From contig VUYV01000003.1 in the NCBI GenBank assembly GCA_008711295.1, forward strand, positions 5,311,914 to 5,375,913: a stretch of DNA of 64,000 nt, read 5' to 3'. The position numbers were made by a program, and so were the translations under genes. Under the pieces are notes generated by a model. It saw nothing but the letters and a program-made list of their open reading frames with translations. It was not told the DNA's origin and made no database searches. Source of the DNA: Anarhynchus alexandrinus (lineage: Eukaryota; Chordata; Aves; Charadriiformes; Charadriidae). Positions 25,084-38,000 of the stretch are shown here, in pieces (position 1 is the first letter of the stretch; each line of letters begins with the position of its first letter).

Positions 25084-28000
25084 ACACTGAGTTTACTGAG
25101 ACTGAGCCTATGAGCAGGAACCTGCCTTGCATGGTTGCAAAAGCAAAAATATGTACAGAGTATTCTTATTTCTATTCTGACCCAGTATTTTGAAGTTTCA
25201 TAAAAAGCTAATTGGCCTTTAATGTAAGCAAAAGCTTTTCCTTTTTCTTTCTTTCTGGGTTTGAGGACTTACGATAAGGTAAAGTCTGAGTCAGCTCTAG
25301 CTCAATGATCTGGTGAGTAAGGGACTGTTACAAATTACAAAACTGTAATTAAAAATAGTCAAAAGTAGCAAATAATCTCTAGAAAGAAAACAAGCCTTTT
25401 AAGTATTTTGCAATTTTCTTTTTCCTAGCTATTCCCTGCCCAGTTTGTTCATGTGAGGCTCTGTTTCCCTAGATAATTCCTCAAGGCATTGGGGAATCTA
25501 TAGGAAATATATTCACTTAAACTGACCACACTGCTGTGGTGTTGTGATCCAGGAGCAACAAAAGCAGAAGAGTAAAACCCACTAACTTCAAGTTATATGA
25601 TCAAATGGGCTTATGCAGATTCACATATTTGCTTGCTGAAATTTCATCTAAAGTACCATTTCAGCCATGATCATAGTAACCTATCACAACCCCTAAAATG
25701 CATTTTTCAGTGGGATAGTAAATGTGCAAGATGAATTTTCAGTCTTCATGAACAAGCAATAATGCAGACCAGAAAAAATGGGAGCTACATGGAAAACAGG
25801 TAAAAACATGCCTTGTACAGTTTTACTTCCCTTTCATATCCTCAGCATCAGATCTGGAATACAGTCAAATCTGACAGTGTGTGTGTAAATGTTTGTGTTT
25901 CTAAACATGCCAAAAATGACCAAGCCTATGCTTTTCTTTTTTGTTTGTTGCCTTCAAATAACTTTCTCCACATTGTGATAGCAACCAGTCAAATGTAAAC
26001 AGAAAGGTAGATTAACAAATAGTTATTTAGCATTGCATATTATGACTGACCCCATAAAATACTTTCTCTACCTATATGTTAGAACAAAGGCACGCATTAA
26101 GAATACTATTTGAAACAATATTCTTCTTATAAGACAAAGTGAAATGCACAGCTAATTCTTCATTTCCCTTGCTGTGTCTAGCCATCAGATTGCTCATGAT
26201 TTTGGCAGATGTTTCTGCTTTTGGTTGCAAGACAACTTAATGAACCAGGTTTTCTCTCCTTCCTTTTCATTCTCTGAGGAGCAAATGCATTCATGAGCAA
26301 AATCTTTGCTATACTTTGGAAATCAATTTTACATGTTTCACCCAGTGTTTCAAGCACAGTTATACAGCGGAATTTGTAGTCTCACTACATTATTTATGAA
26401 AATACTTAAATAATTTAAAAAATGTAAGGTTTGGAATGGTATGACCAATAAGAGGACCCACTTTCTGTGAAGCTAATTGCAAGATAAGTCTTTTTCAAAG
26501 CTGTTATGTGTTGTATCCTATTCTCTGTTCTCCAGAGCAGAATAAAGCTGGGTCCTGGAACTACAGTAGTAATTTTTAAGCAATGTTGGAAGTAGCTCAC
26601 ATCAGTAAGACAAAGACTGGAATGAAGAATAAAGAATCTATAATTTGTGACCTGAACATCCTCAGATGATATTAAAATATCTGTAGCTATTACTTGCGTA
26701 AGTTAAAGAGCAAACCTTTATTATGACTGGAAGCAACAGAAGTGCCATCAGTACCAAATACTGAGGTAACAACCAAAAATGATCCTCTGAGTTGTGACTG
26801 TTCATTTAAAAAGGTGATGGGGAAAAAAGTCCTTTATATTTTTTGGACACCATGTGTAGACATTCAGATAAAATATTTCCAAAAAACATTTGTAAGGAAA
26901 TGATAGATGATAATGGCCACAATATTTTCATTAAAAGACAGTTATTTGCTTAAGAGGATTTCCAGAAGATTTCAAAACTCAATTCCCAATTAAATTAATA
27001 AGAGTTAAATATTTAAATTTTTTTTGGTACTTCCTGATGATCCCAATACTCACCTTTCTCAACCATTGCATACGTAAACCCATTTAAAATCTGGTTCAAA
27101 ATATGATCCAACAAAGCCTTGTTCCTTCACAGATACTGAGATGTACAATACATGAATTTGGACATAGTTCTGATTGAGGTAAACAAGTCTTTTTACATTA
27201 AATTTCTAGAATGGGTACTAAAAATGTTAAGCAAACATCTTGCTTCTGTTCTGCCATAAGTACCAGCACATACCTCAAAAGCAAAACTACCTGACTGAAA
27301 AAAGGGTCTGTAACACCTTACAAACTAGTTAAATGAAGTAAATCCAATGCAGAATTCAATTTAACTCTTGGCAGACTAAAATAATTCTGAATCTTATATA
27401 AATTGCAGATTACACAAGCCAGATGCTGTTGGAGGAATTCTGATCCTGATTGCTGGGGAATCCTATATGGAAAACTACGATGCTTACTGTGTCCCATTGG
27501 GGAAGAAAAGTGGTCAGGCAGCCGTATGACCTCTGCCTGGAGAGTCTGTGTCTGCTAGTAGCCAGGATTGGTATGAGGGCCTTCTGCTGCCTTGATCGAT
27601 CTTATTGGAAAGAATGAAACATTCTCCTTTTTTTTTTTTTTTTTTTTCACAAGAGATTTGCTGAACAGGTATTTTTTTTCATTCTGGTGAGGAATTTTCA
27701 ATTTCTTACTAAATTTGCCCATCTGATAGATGGTCCGATAACTTACACGAAGGATTCCTTTTGACTTTATTCAGGAGTCAATAAAGCCTATGAAAAGTCT
27801 AAGCTACTGCTTCCATTGTTATCAGTAATAACACCATTAGAAGAATTCACTATCATTATTAGAGTAACCACGTGTACAGCCATTGTAAGTACTGTATTTT
27901 TTCATCAATAGCAATATCCACAGTGTAATTCAAAACCACTGCAGATTATGATATATTGATATTCAAACTGAGGGATTCTTCTCACAGTATTTTAATAATA

Positions 28001-31000
28001 TAGGCTTTGTACCTAAAATTTTATACCCGTTCCAGGGTAAAGTAGCTAATCTGCAAAACACTTTGAATCTCTGCCAATTCAAAATAGGCCCAGCATGTAC
28101 TCTTTTTAGTATTCAGTGTTTAGTTTCCAAAAATCAGTCAGTATTCCTGCTCTGCTTGTTTGGCCAAATCCTTTTTGGTTTCCTGATGTTTTTATGTAGG
28201 TTTTGTAAAATCTTTCATTTTCCCCTTTACAATCTCAATGGTATTGTTGAAAATTCATAATATTAATCATTTTCTTTACTAAAACCCCTGCCAGTTCTTA
28301 CAATATGTTTGAGATTCTGAGATGCATTGAGACTTTGATTAAAAATATTCTTTAATTCATTTATATTAGTTATAGCTAATGTCCTATTTTTCATCCAGAA
28401 ATTACTCCTAACCTATAACAGTTTTCACAGTTCATGACAGAGGATTAAAGGTGTAGATAAAGAGAATAATCTAGTGTCTAACTGCTTAGTAACTGATTGA
28501 TCAACAGAATGGAAAACTAACATTTTAAATTTTGAACTTGGTTTTTTTTCTTTATATACTCAAATTGGCACCAGTCGAGTACAGCTGGACCTTTGGATTA
28601 TCAGGAGCAGCTACACTACACCAGACATCGCGCAAACTCAGATTAAGAGACAGTCCTTACTCCATTCCAAATCTGGTTTTGTTGGAAGTTTTTCATGATC
28701 AACTGTAAGCACAGTCTGAGGACATAAAGACATTTTTGCCTGCTACCATGAATGATTTTATGACACCCATAAGTGTACCAGACATTGCTTCACTCCACAG
28801 AAAGCACACAGAATACTACCCAGAAGCCGTGTAGTCTTAGTGAGTGATTAGGCAAGCAATGTTGCAGCAGTAGTGCTGACAATAAAGAAGTAAGATGTTT
28901 GATGCATGCAAACACTTACATTAAAGAAAATCTAAAAACTTGAGATATGACAATGACAGCAATGTAGGTCGTTTTTTTTAACAAGGATATACTAGGATTA
29001 GTAACATTCTACAATGCAGCAGAGAGTTGATGTTTAGAATCTGAAACTCATAAGCAAATGAGGCAATAAGCAGAAAAAATATGAGACTTCTGATAGGAAG
29101 GCATGAAAGGCAGAGTTTTAAAGGAATATCTAAGCATTATTGGCAGAGATCCACCGGGATGTGTTTGTTGATGAATACATATAAATCTGGCATGGCTGCA
29201 GCATTAAATATGCTCACCTGTTATGTTTGGTTCTCAAAGAAAGAGAAGGAACAAGGTCTGAAGAAAAGGACAAGATTTTGGTAATGATTTGCAGACAACT
29301 GGTAGAAACTGAGATCAGTATAAAACAGACCCAGGAGGCAGATGTAGTTTATGAAGTAAGAAGAATAATGATTCAGATAATTAGGAGAATTATATTTGTT
29401 CCTCTTTCTCTAAAGCAGCAGATGCCAGCTGTTGGCAGTTGAATATTAAACCTGGTGTCCCTGTGGTATGATCCAGTACAAAGGAACCTCAGTTGTAATA
29501 TCATGAAACATTGTTCTTAAGAATATAAACATACTTATGTTTCTTTTTCAATACTTTGTTAGGCTTTTACCACAGCTAGAGGCAGACTACTGGGTCCCAG
29601 CTAGGTCAGGCTTTGTTTAATTTTCAGAAAAGCTAAACCAGAATGCATATGGCATTTTTTTCCCCTGAAAGAAATTTTCCTTCCACAAGGAATTCTGTCA
29701 CTTACAGTTTTTCCTGCAAACTAAATTGTTTTCAAAATTCTAGAATTTCTTTGAGAATAGAAATTCAGCATTTTAATTACTATTCATTCGCTTCATAATG
29801 TACACAGGTTAACTAGCTGATGAAGACATTTTTAAAATCCAGTCAGTAATAAATGCCTGCTATTTTCACTGCTTCTTTGATAAGACCAGTTGCCTTAGAG
29901 ATAGAATACCTCTTCACTTCTGGTAGAAAGATTACCATACTGAGCAAAAAGGAAATATTAACTTAATTAGGTGTTCAGGGATATCTGAGACACAAGCAAA
30001 TATTGTATGTTCTGAAAACAGAAGTTGAAGTATTGTCATGGGTCTTTCATAAGTAACTATCTTTTTGAATTAATATGTTATTTTCAAGCTGAGAAGTTAA
30101 TCAAACAGAAGCCATTTATTTTATATATATTTATATATGTGTATATATACAGAACGTGTGTGTAATGTGTCCTTCTTCCTAAGGGTAGTTATCTGTCCTG
30201 AATTTTATATGTATATGCGCATATGCAGATGTTATTCATGTATATGCATAGTCCATTTACCATGCTCTGATAAGCAACGGGAGCCAGCTTCATTTTCAAA
30301 GTGCCATAATTAAACACTGGCCTGAATTCTATCCCAAAATCTAGGAAAACTATACCAAACTGATTGCTCAGTGACCTTTGCTGCCTCCTCACAAGCAGTG
30401 AATCCAGAAACAAAGACCCTATTGTTGAGGTAGAAATGAAAAGGAGAGAGGGGAGGAGAAACATAGGATCTAATAGTTTCTCTTTTCCCAGGTGGCATGA
30501 ACTTAATCTCTTCTTTCTTTTTTTATGGTGAGGAAACTATTGAGTAGCAGGAATGTGCCTTCCTCTTGCAGCAGTGCTGAACTCCCTGCCTCCTGGTGTC
30601 AATCCTGGGTACCTCCTGCTTCCCCTGTCCTATGTGCAATAACCAGGCTTCAGCCAGTCCCGTCCCCCCCCCCGACCTCCCCATTCCTTCCCGCTGGTTG
30701 GAAGCAGGGCACTTTTCATTGACTTTTCTGCTTCTTAAAGAATATCACAGAATACTGGACTGCACACAGTCTGCTATCTACAGATTTCACAAGTGACATT
30801 TTCCTTACCTGGTACTTCAGTGTCCTAAATGTGCAGGCTGACCCATTTGATTAGGATGAAAGCTTGCCCCAAAGTCTTTTTCACTCAAATCCTTTTCTTT
30901 ATGGCAAAAGTCACATAGTTTTGGGTTTCCTTTTACAGTTTTCCAGGATGACCTATTGTTCTCTGTTATGTCTTAGGCCACCTGGCTTACATATACTCAT

Positions 31001-31269
31001 CTTTGAATTGTTGGTATGAGGAAATTAAATATTTGGAAAAGTAACACCTAAAAGTCTGGCATTCTATGATAGAGAGTGATTGGGTATTCCATTTTAAAAT
31101 GTTTTCTTCTCAGTTTGTCTCTCTGGCCATCTATCTAAATTCCTATGTGCGCTTCTCCTAATGATTTTAGTGTGCTTTTCACATCTGCTAGCATATACTA
31201 TGATCCCCAATGTTAGTGAGTTACTGAATCTCAGAGCCTGATAGAGGTGAGACTGCTGCAACTCCCTGC
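25084..31269. other. unique AT-rich DNA, no gene recognised
   Basis: No gene or dispersed repeat recognised over 6 kb. It contains a poly-T run (27628-27647), an alternating AT/TG stretch (about 30117-30152) and a run of ten C's (30664-30673). Short frames such as 29081-29284 and 30189-30464 show no domain. Confidence 0.45.
27628..27647 (+). repeat. poly-T tract
   Basis: Twenty consecutive T's. No adjacent retroposed gene or SINE body is visible that would make this a poly-A tail on the minus strand. Confidence 0.9.
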
Positions 31270-32228
31270 CTCTGATCCAAAGAAGCAAAGAAGCAAAGCC
31301 AAAGAATGGTTCACAATAGGCACATATTCAAACACAAGCATATGCCACATATACACATATAAACACATCTGGACACACAGATCAGACATATATATGTGTC
31401 ACAGACACACTCAGCACTCACACTAGCTCAAATGGCACCAATGGCCTCACTCTATTCCCCTCAATTCCTTCCTCAATCATAAGGAAGGTCCAGTAGTGGG
31501 AAAGACACATGCACATGCATGTGTGCATGTACATGCACACACACAGTGTGGATCCCTCCCACATCTGGGCTCAGACACACAGCCTGCTCATTGGCTTCCC
31601 TGGGATCCAAACCTTCCCAGTTTCTGGCACCTGGACTCATGAGGCCCTGAGGCCACAGCTCCACTTCGGCTGCTGGTACAGACCCCTCACACTCACTTGC
31701 ACACCCACACTCACTCCAGTTGCTGGCAATCAGACCCCCGTAAACATACATGAGTTAGAAATGGCATTTAATAAGAGGACAGGGAAGACTGCATTGACTG
31801 CATTTTATGGCCAGACATGTACTGATCAGCCACCTGTTTACATGTGACCAGCTCCTTTTATCCTCTTATTCCTCTAGTTTTGCATGCTTGTTCCTCCCCA
31901 ATCCACCTTGATCCTCCCCTTTTTCCACCTTTAGTTCCTCCCTTAAACATTGTATAATGTCCTGTGCAATCCCAAAAAGCTCTTCCCCTGCATCCCATGA
32001 TGTGCCCTATACTCCTGGGCAGTGATGCCCCTCAGTTGGAAAGATGATCTTCAGAGCCACTGCACTGGCTTATGGTGGTGGGTGTCCCACCTTGACATAG
32101 GGGTTTCCACTCTTCTGGGACAGCTGTGGGAAAACCCAGAGTTTATTAGGGTTCCCTGCCTGGCACTGTGCCTTTCTGCTTCTTCATTGGTGTGTGTGTT
32201 TATGAGCCTTTAATCACATAACCTAACA
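31270..32228 (-). mobile_element. probable solo LTR, boundaries uncertain
   Basis: The block differs in composition from its surroundings and has LTR architecture when read on the minus strand. A TATA-like ATAAAAGG lies at about 31854-31861, a polyadenylation-type ATTAAA about 90 bases downstream near 31768, and purine-rich GGAAAAAGGGGAGG-like sequence upstream of them. A TG/CA-rich satellite-like segment (about 31330-31550) would then lie in U5. On the plus strand the far edge reads CCTAACA near 32228, which would give a TG start. I could not find a convincing target duplication, so both ends are approximate. No internal retroviral genes are present. Family not identified. Confidence 0.5.
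31507..31545 (+). repeat. CA/TG-rich microsatellite-like tract
   Basis: Interrupted alternation of CA, TG and CATG words (ACATGCACATGCATGTG...). It lies inside the probable LTR and is a likely site of length variation. Confidence 0.7.
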
Positions 32229-34838
32229 CCCACATCTCCTTTTCTGCTGCTACATTAAATCTATTGTTTGGAAACTATTCAGACAGCCAAAACAGAGAGA
32301 CGTTCAAAGTGGTCTTATTTCCAGCTGTTAGCATTACATTAGGAAGGCACATGAAGGGGGTTGAGAAGGAGGCTAAAAACAAATATCAAAGGAAAAGTAT
32401 AGTATAGTACGTAAAAAGAAAAAAGAAAAGTGAATTATTATGTTTAGATAAATAAGCACTATTTTTTATGGCAAATTTTGGCAGTGTTCATTATTAAGCA
32501 AAAAGTTCCAGGAGCAGCATTTCAAGACATACTAAAATGAAGGCTGAGTTTGATGTACTTCGAAAGTGTTAGTGGTTTAGTGGAATTCACCAGATGATAA
32601 AATATTCACTACTGGGCTAAGGAATGTCAGTCTGGTGGTTAAAGGTTAGTTCTGAATAAGTAGCTAAGGAAGGCTAATTTGCAATGATATGATTAATCCT
32701 CCAAGACTATTATGACAATCCACTGCTGTCATTCTACTAGTTACTTCTTAGAGAACAATTTAGCAAGTCTCTGATGAAAAAGTTACATAAAATTTATGAT
32801 AGGCTTTCAGACTTTGAAAAGATTTCCAAGACTGCTTTGGAAAGTGATGCACTTGTTGGTTGCTTGCTTTATTGTTCTCTTGGTACTGCTACTGTAGCAT
32901 CTATTCTTCCATAATGTTAGCTACTATGATGGAGATTTCAAGGGGCACTCATGGCAGAGCTTCTTGACACAGCATTGTATTCTTACCCAACAACATGCTA
33001 GTGAGCTAGCTCCTCTCAGCTAACCCTAAAAGGGGTTGAGCTGAAGATTCAGCTGTTCTGCTTAAAAAACAAGACCTTTTTTTTAACTTTCTGTCATTCT
33101 GTATCCCCTCAAATATCATTTCAATGAAAAGCTTATGCGATGTCCATGCAGTTTCCAATCCACTTCTACTTGGAAGTGTAGCATGCGTCCAGAGGTTAGA
33201 ATAAAAGTGTACAGCCAGATTGTTCTGTGGCCAAAGATGGCAAAAAATGTGTTGTAGCTACAGTGAACTGACTACATTCAGATGCACAAATTTTTCAGAA
33301 GTGGCCTTTACTTTTTGAAAGTGAAATAGAAGGAAGCTAGGGTGTTTGCCCATGATTCTAGCCTTCCAAGTAGTGGCACTGTCTCTAAGCATTACTAACT
33401 ATGGCAGCTGTCTTCAACCCCCTGTCCCTGGGGAACAATGACAATCCTATTTTGTCTATTCCTTACTGCACTGTTCCAGAAGAAGTCAGCCCTTGCAATT
33501 CTTTCATCTGCTGTGAGGCAAAGGGTGTTGAGACCTTAAAAGAGCACAGGAGAACACTTCTCTTAGAGCTTTTTCTGTTTGATGGCAATCTGAATTTCTG
33601 CTTCCCATTTGTTTTTTAATTTGCTGTGACTTCTCCATTTCACACTACTTAGCATTTCAGGGATAATGGCTATTTGTCATTTAAATACAGCTGGTTTTTC
33701 CTCTTGCATTTCTGTAATTTATTTTCACTTCCAGAGTAGGGCACGGACTGATGCATATGAGTGTAGGGTTTTTTTCAGATGTAAAAGTAATGAAATAGTT
33801 GTACTGTGTGTATAAGGCACTCTGGGCATTTGCTTTTTTTGGTGAATTTTTTAGATGGGTTCTGACTTGATTCAGACATGGTATGTAATCTTTTATTTCA
33901 TCTAAAGAAATACATATTTGCATGAAATTATATACATGTATACATATCCATTTAACTCAGAATATATTAAAATCCATTTAGAGTGAAAGCTGAAAAAAAA
34001 TTTTAAAGTAGATTTGGTTATTCATTTCACATCCCTACCTGATAAAAGCAAGTACTGAGTTCTGTTCTGTTGGGAATATACAAGAATGATAGTTTTAATA
34101 TCAGACTTACTTTTTTCTTTTTAAAAAAAGTTAATATTTGCACTTATCAGAGGCTCAATAAGCAGAAAAAACTGTACAGTCAAAGTTGTTTTGAAGTATG
34201 ATCTGAACAACAAATTTTGATTTTTCACTGAAAATCAATGTTTTTTGCTTGAAGCTATAAATGACCAAGTTGTGAACAAATAAAATCAGAGCCAAAATTA
34301 AAGGATAACATTGTTAATATTCTTGTGCATGTGAGTGAAAATGGAAAAAAAACCTTTCTTTTTAATCCAAACTTTTGAACCCACTTGATTTACTATCATG
34401 ATGGGATAAACGTGCTATAGCTCTTGGTATCACCACTACCATGAAAGGTAGCCTTTTGTTTCTTTCATACCATGGGAGTAATACATAAGGGAAATTTTCA
34501 TAGGTCAGAATAGAGGTTTTCTTCTAGAGTAAAAACTGCGATGTCATCTGGATAGGACATGCATCCTGTGGTTTATGTTCTATCAACACATGAAATTTTC
34601 AAAATGCTCTATGAAACAGAACTTGGAAAGACAGTATACATCTGACTTTGAATAAAAGCCACAGGCATATTATATTGCTGTTTGTACTGAGTAGTAACAT
34701 GTTTGAAATTACACAGACCTCCATGGATTCTTCCCATCAACATAAAATTTCCTTTGAGAAATGATATCAAAGAAGGTTTCTGATGTAATTGCTATAATGC
34801 TTATATCACCTCTACTAATGACTATGCAAATGTTTTCT

Positions 34839-34860
34839 ACAACAACAACAACAGCAACAG
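34839..34860 (+). repeat. (ACA)n/(GCA) microsatellite
   Basis: Short trinucleotide tract of five ACA-type units followed by GCA-interrupted units. Confidence 0.75.
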
Positions 34861-35022
34861 CTCTAGCTTTAACAAGAACAAATACTCTTTCTGGCTTTAC
34901 TTGCTATACACCTGTAAATCTTTCCAAGTGTCCACATTATACCAACATACAAAAAGACTGGACATCATATTTTTTGCTATTACAAATACAGGCTGGCAAC
35001 AATCCTTTGATTGCATCACTTT

Positions 35023-35036
35023 AGAGAGAGAGAGAG
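35023..35036 (+). repeat. (AG)7 microsatellite
   Basis: Seven uninterrupted AG dinucleotides followed by GATTTT. Confidence 0.8.
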
Positions 35037-38000
35037 ATTTTCACTCGCAGAATTTCATAAAAAAGAACATCATCTTCAATGTTGTGGTAAGCCTTCTGGC
35101 AACAAATCAAATAGAACCTGTCTGTATTTCTGTAGCACAGAGAAAAGTACACTTGCTTCCTATAATATTAGATAACACCTAACATGAAACTGGTTAACTT
35201 AGTGTCCATTCTCTGGGAAATTCTAACAGTTGATTTTGTTTAATCTTAAATAGAAATAAATAACTTTTAAAAAAATAATAATTTCGGTGAAGAAGAACAA
35301 GGAAATAAATTACCTTGTATTCAGATATTTTCTATAAAGTACAGTTATTTGGTTGGATAAATTCAAACACCATTTTGGTTTGTGTCATTCTGATCTAATG
35401 TTAATGTTGGAGCTTTTTTCCGCCCCCCCAATATATTGGTAATATATATTAAATATGACCAGTTGGTACATTAGTATGTTAAAATCAGTAAACCTCCCTA
35501 GTATATAAGTTTAAAATAAGAGGCTATTGTTTCCTCTTTTTTATTCTATATTGCTGAAGTGAAATGTTCTTTCATAATTTTGACAATTTTGTCACACTTG
35601 ATGAAATCATTTAAATTAATACAAAATTGTATTTTTAAAACTGTCATGCTGACAATTTCTCACACAGTTTTAATTTTTTCTACCGAGAGCTCTTGCCTTT
35701 TCAACAGTCTAGAACTCCCAGGCTGTTTTGCTCAAGATGTAATTACAGATATTTTTTCTCTATATACAAAATGTTCTTTAGGAGTTTCAAACCCTGTTTA
35801 ACTTTTAAAAATCTGTTTACTCTACTTATCCAGATCAAAGTTATTGATTCTAAAAACAAGTATCAAAACTGCAATTTTGAGAGAAGCTACTAAGACTGAT
35901 GGGCTGTAATTTAAACTCCTTATGTCTTCATATAATCAATGTATTTTAATAAGGTTTATCCAAATATGTTAGAATTATATCATTATTTGTGACTCGACAA
36001 AACCCAAACTATTTTTAATATACTCCTGTAGTCAGAGCAGGCTTATAGCAACAATGTGTATGATAAGAACAATGTTTTGAAAGATGGTGCACATTTTTGG
36101 ACCAGGAATTTCTGTTTCTCAAACAATATTTTTTCTGACTACTTTGAACACAGAGACCAATATTGAAGGAATGTAAAAACCGCACACACTACTCTCCATC
36201 ATGAATTTGCTGTCAAAGAGGCAAGGTAGGAATAGCTAGGAATAGAGATATCTATCCTCTTCCATTCTGGGGACTAAATATCCTCATGTATTGTGGAGCA
36301 CTTATGATCCTGCTTAGTGTAGTGTGGTCAGGTTATGGTAGTCCAGCTGTGCAGCTATATAAATTCCCTTTTTTCTCATTCTTTTTTCCAGCCCTGAATC
36401 TTTTAAACATTACAAGTGTTGCTTTGGAACACTTCATAGAAAGATTGCACTACTGCTGCCTGTATCAGTCCTGCGCTGATCATTTGGCAATTTTTTGCCA
36501 GGGGCAGATGTAATCAGAAATCAGTAGAACAGAAAAAAGGAAAATTTATGTTATGAACTTTGATGTTATTCCAGGCAGTAATGCAAAACAATGTACAAAT
36601 TTATACTCTTTTTAAAGAGAAAGGAGTTCTGTTTCTAGGGCTGTTTTTTGTTGGTGTTTGTTTTGTTTGGTTTTTCTGTGAGATTGTTATTACAAAACCA
36701 TCAGCAGTGTCACCCTCCCCCTCACTCCCACACTAAGACATGACTTACTGGTTGTGTAATGAAGGGAAAGACAAGGGGGAAAAAGAGTGGTGATGTAGGA
36801 GGCCATGTTGCCACATATTCAGAGAGGGTTAGCTTTTAGCAGTGAAAGAACAGACTACTGAAGCTAACATCTGTTCTGAACCAGTCCCTGAAAGAGTTTC
36901 TTTCCCTATGGATTATGTAGGGATTCTTGGTAACTAGCCACCTGACCTAAGGCGAAATGTTAACTGAATGGTATTTCTGGTGGAGGAAGGGGAGCTAATT
37001 GTTCACAAGTAGGAAAGGTGTTGAGGGAAAGGAGGGAAGATGGGAAAGGTATGTTACTTCACTGGCATGCCTCTTTAGCATCTATGTGTGGACCTTCACT
37101 TCCTTAGCAAGGACAAGAAGTCATACCAAGAAGGTAAAAGGATAGGGAGGACTCACGAAAAATTGCATAATGCAGTTTCAACTTCCCTTAGCTTGTTCTT
37201 TTATGTTATGTGTGCATCTTAGACATGAGAAGGTCAGGGAAGGAAGGATGGGTTCTGTGGATAGCTGGAGGTTGCAGGTCCTTAACAGAGACATGGTGAG
37301 CTGATGTTGCTTAGCCAAGGAATGAGACATGGAAGGCCCAGAAATAATAGAGGTTGGTTAGTGTCAGATATGTTACTGCCAATATTAGTGTCATTGGTTC
37401 ATTCAACTTTTGGCAGTTGAATTCTCGTCCCTTCATAGAAAAGAGGTGAGGCCAACTTTGTGCCTGTGACTGACAAACATTTAGCATACATGGATGTTGA
37501 GATTTGTACTGTTCTCACTAAAAAGATCATCTATTTTTGTTCCTTTTGGGAAGGCTGGCTCCTAGTGTAAGGCTTCTGAGAGGTAGTTCACTATTAATAT
37601 CCAGATTAGTCACTGAAAAAACTTGCTAGCTGTGCTCCGTGTACTAGGGGTGAAACAGAGTTCCTTCTCCCACGGGAGCTGACTCAGCCCTCATCTGATC
37701 CATGAGCAGTCCCATGCAGAGAACTATCTGTGACCATGTTATGTGATGCAGGAACATGTGTGACATCCTTCACAGTGCTCAGCAGAAAGTAGTTGCTCCC
37801 TTGTCAGTGAACACAGGCCTGTAAGTGCAATTCTGGTGCCCCAGAGTGGCTTATTTGTAGCAGTTGAGGCTGTCTTGAGATTTTTGTATGTGACTTCTAG
37901 GATCATGAAGATTTGCTACTTCTGCCCTTCTCTTGATCTGATCTGAGCCTTGACTGGCTGAGTATGAGGGATATAGAGAATCTTTTAGATATTCTCCAAA

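Noticed and set aside
24734..25132. Minus-strand frame of 132 codons overlapping the micro-LTR relic
   Set aside because: No domain, it crosses the LTR-like relic, and its composition is ordinary for this region.
27407..27570. Exon-like block with TTGCAG before it and GTATGA after it, Cys/Trp-rich in one frame
   Set aside because: No frame is open across the whole block, and the peptide matches no family I know. Splice-like words this weak are common.
30117..30152. AT/TG alternation as a possible origin or regulatory element
   Set aside because: A short imperfect dinucleotide tract with nothing else supporting a function.
31473..31847. Open frames on both strands through the CA/TG-rich tract
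   Set aside because: Repeat-driven His/Met/Thr strings inside a probable LTR, not retroviral coding sequence.
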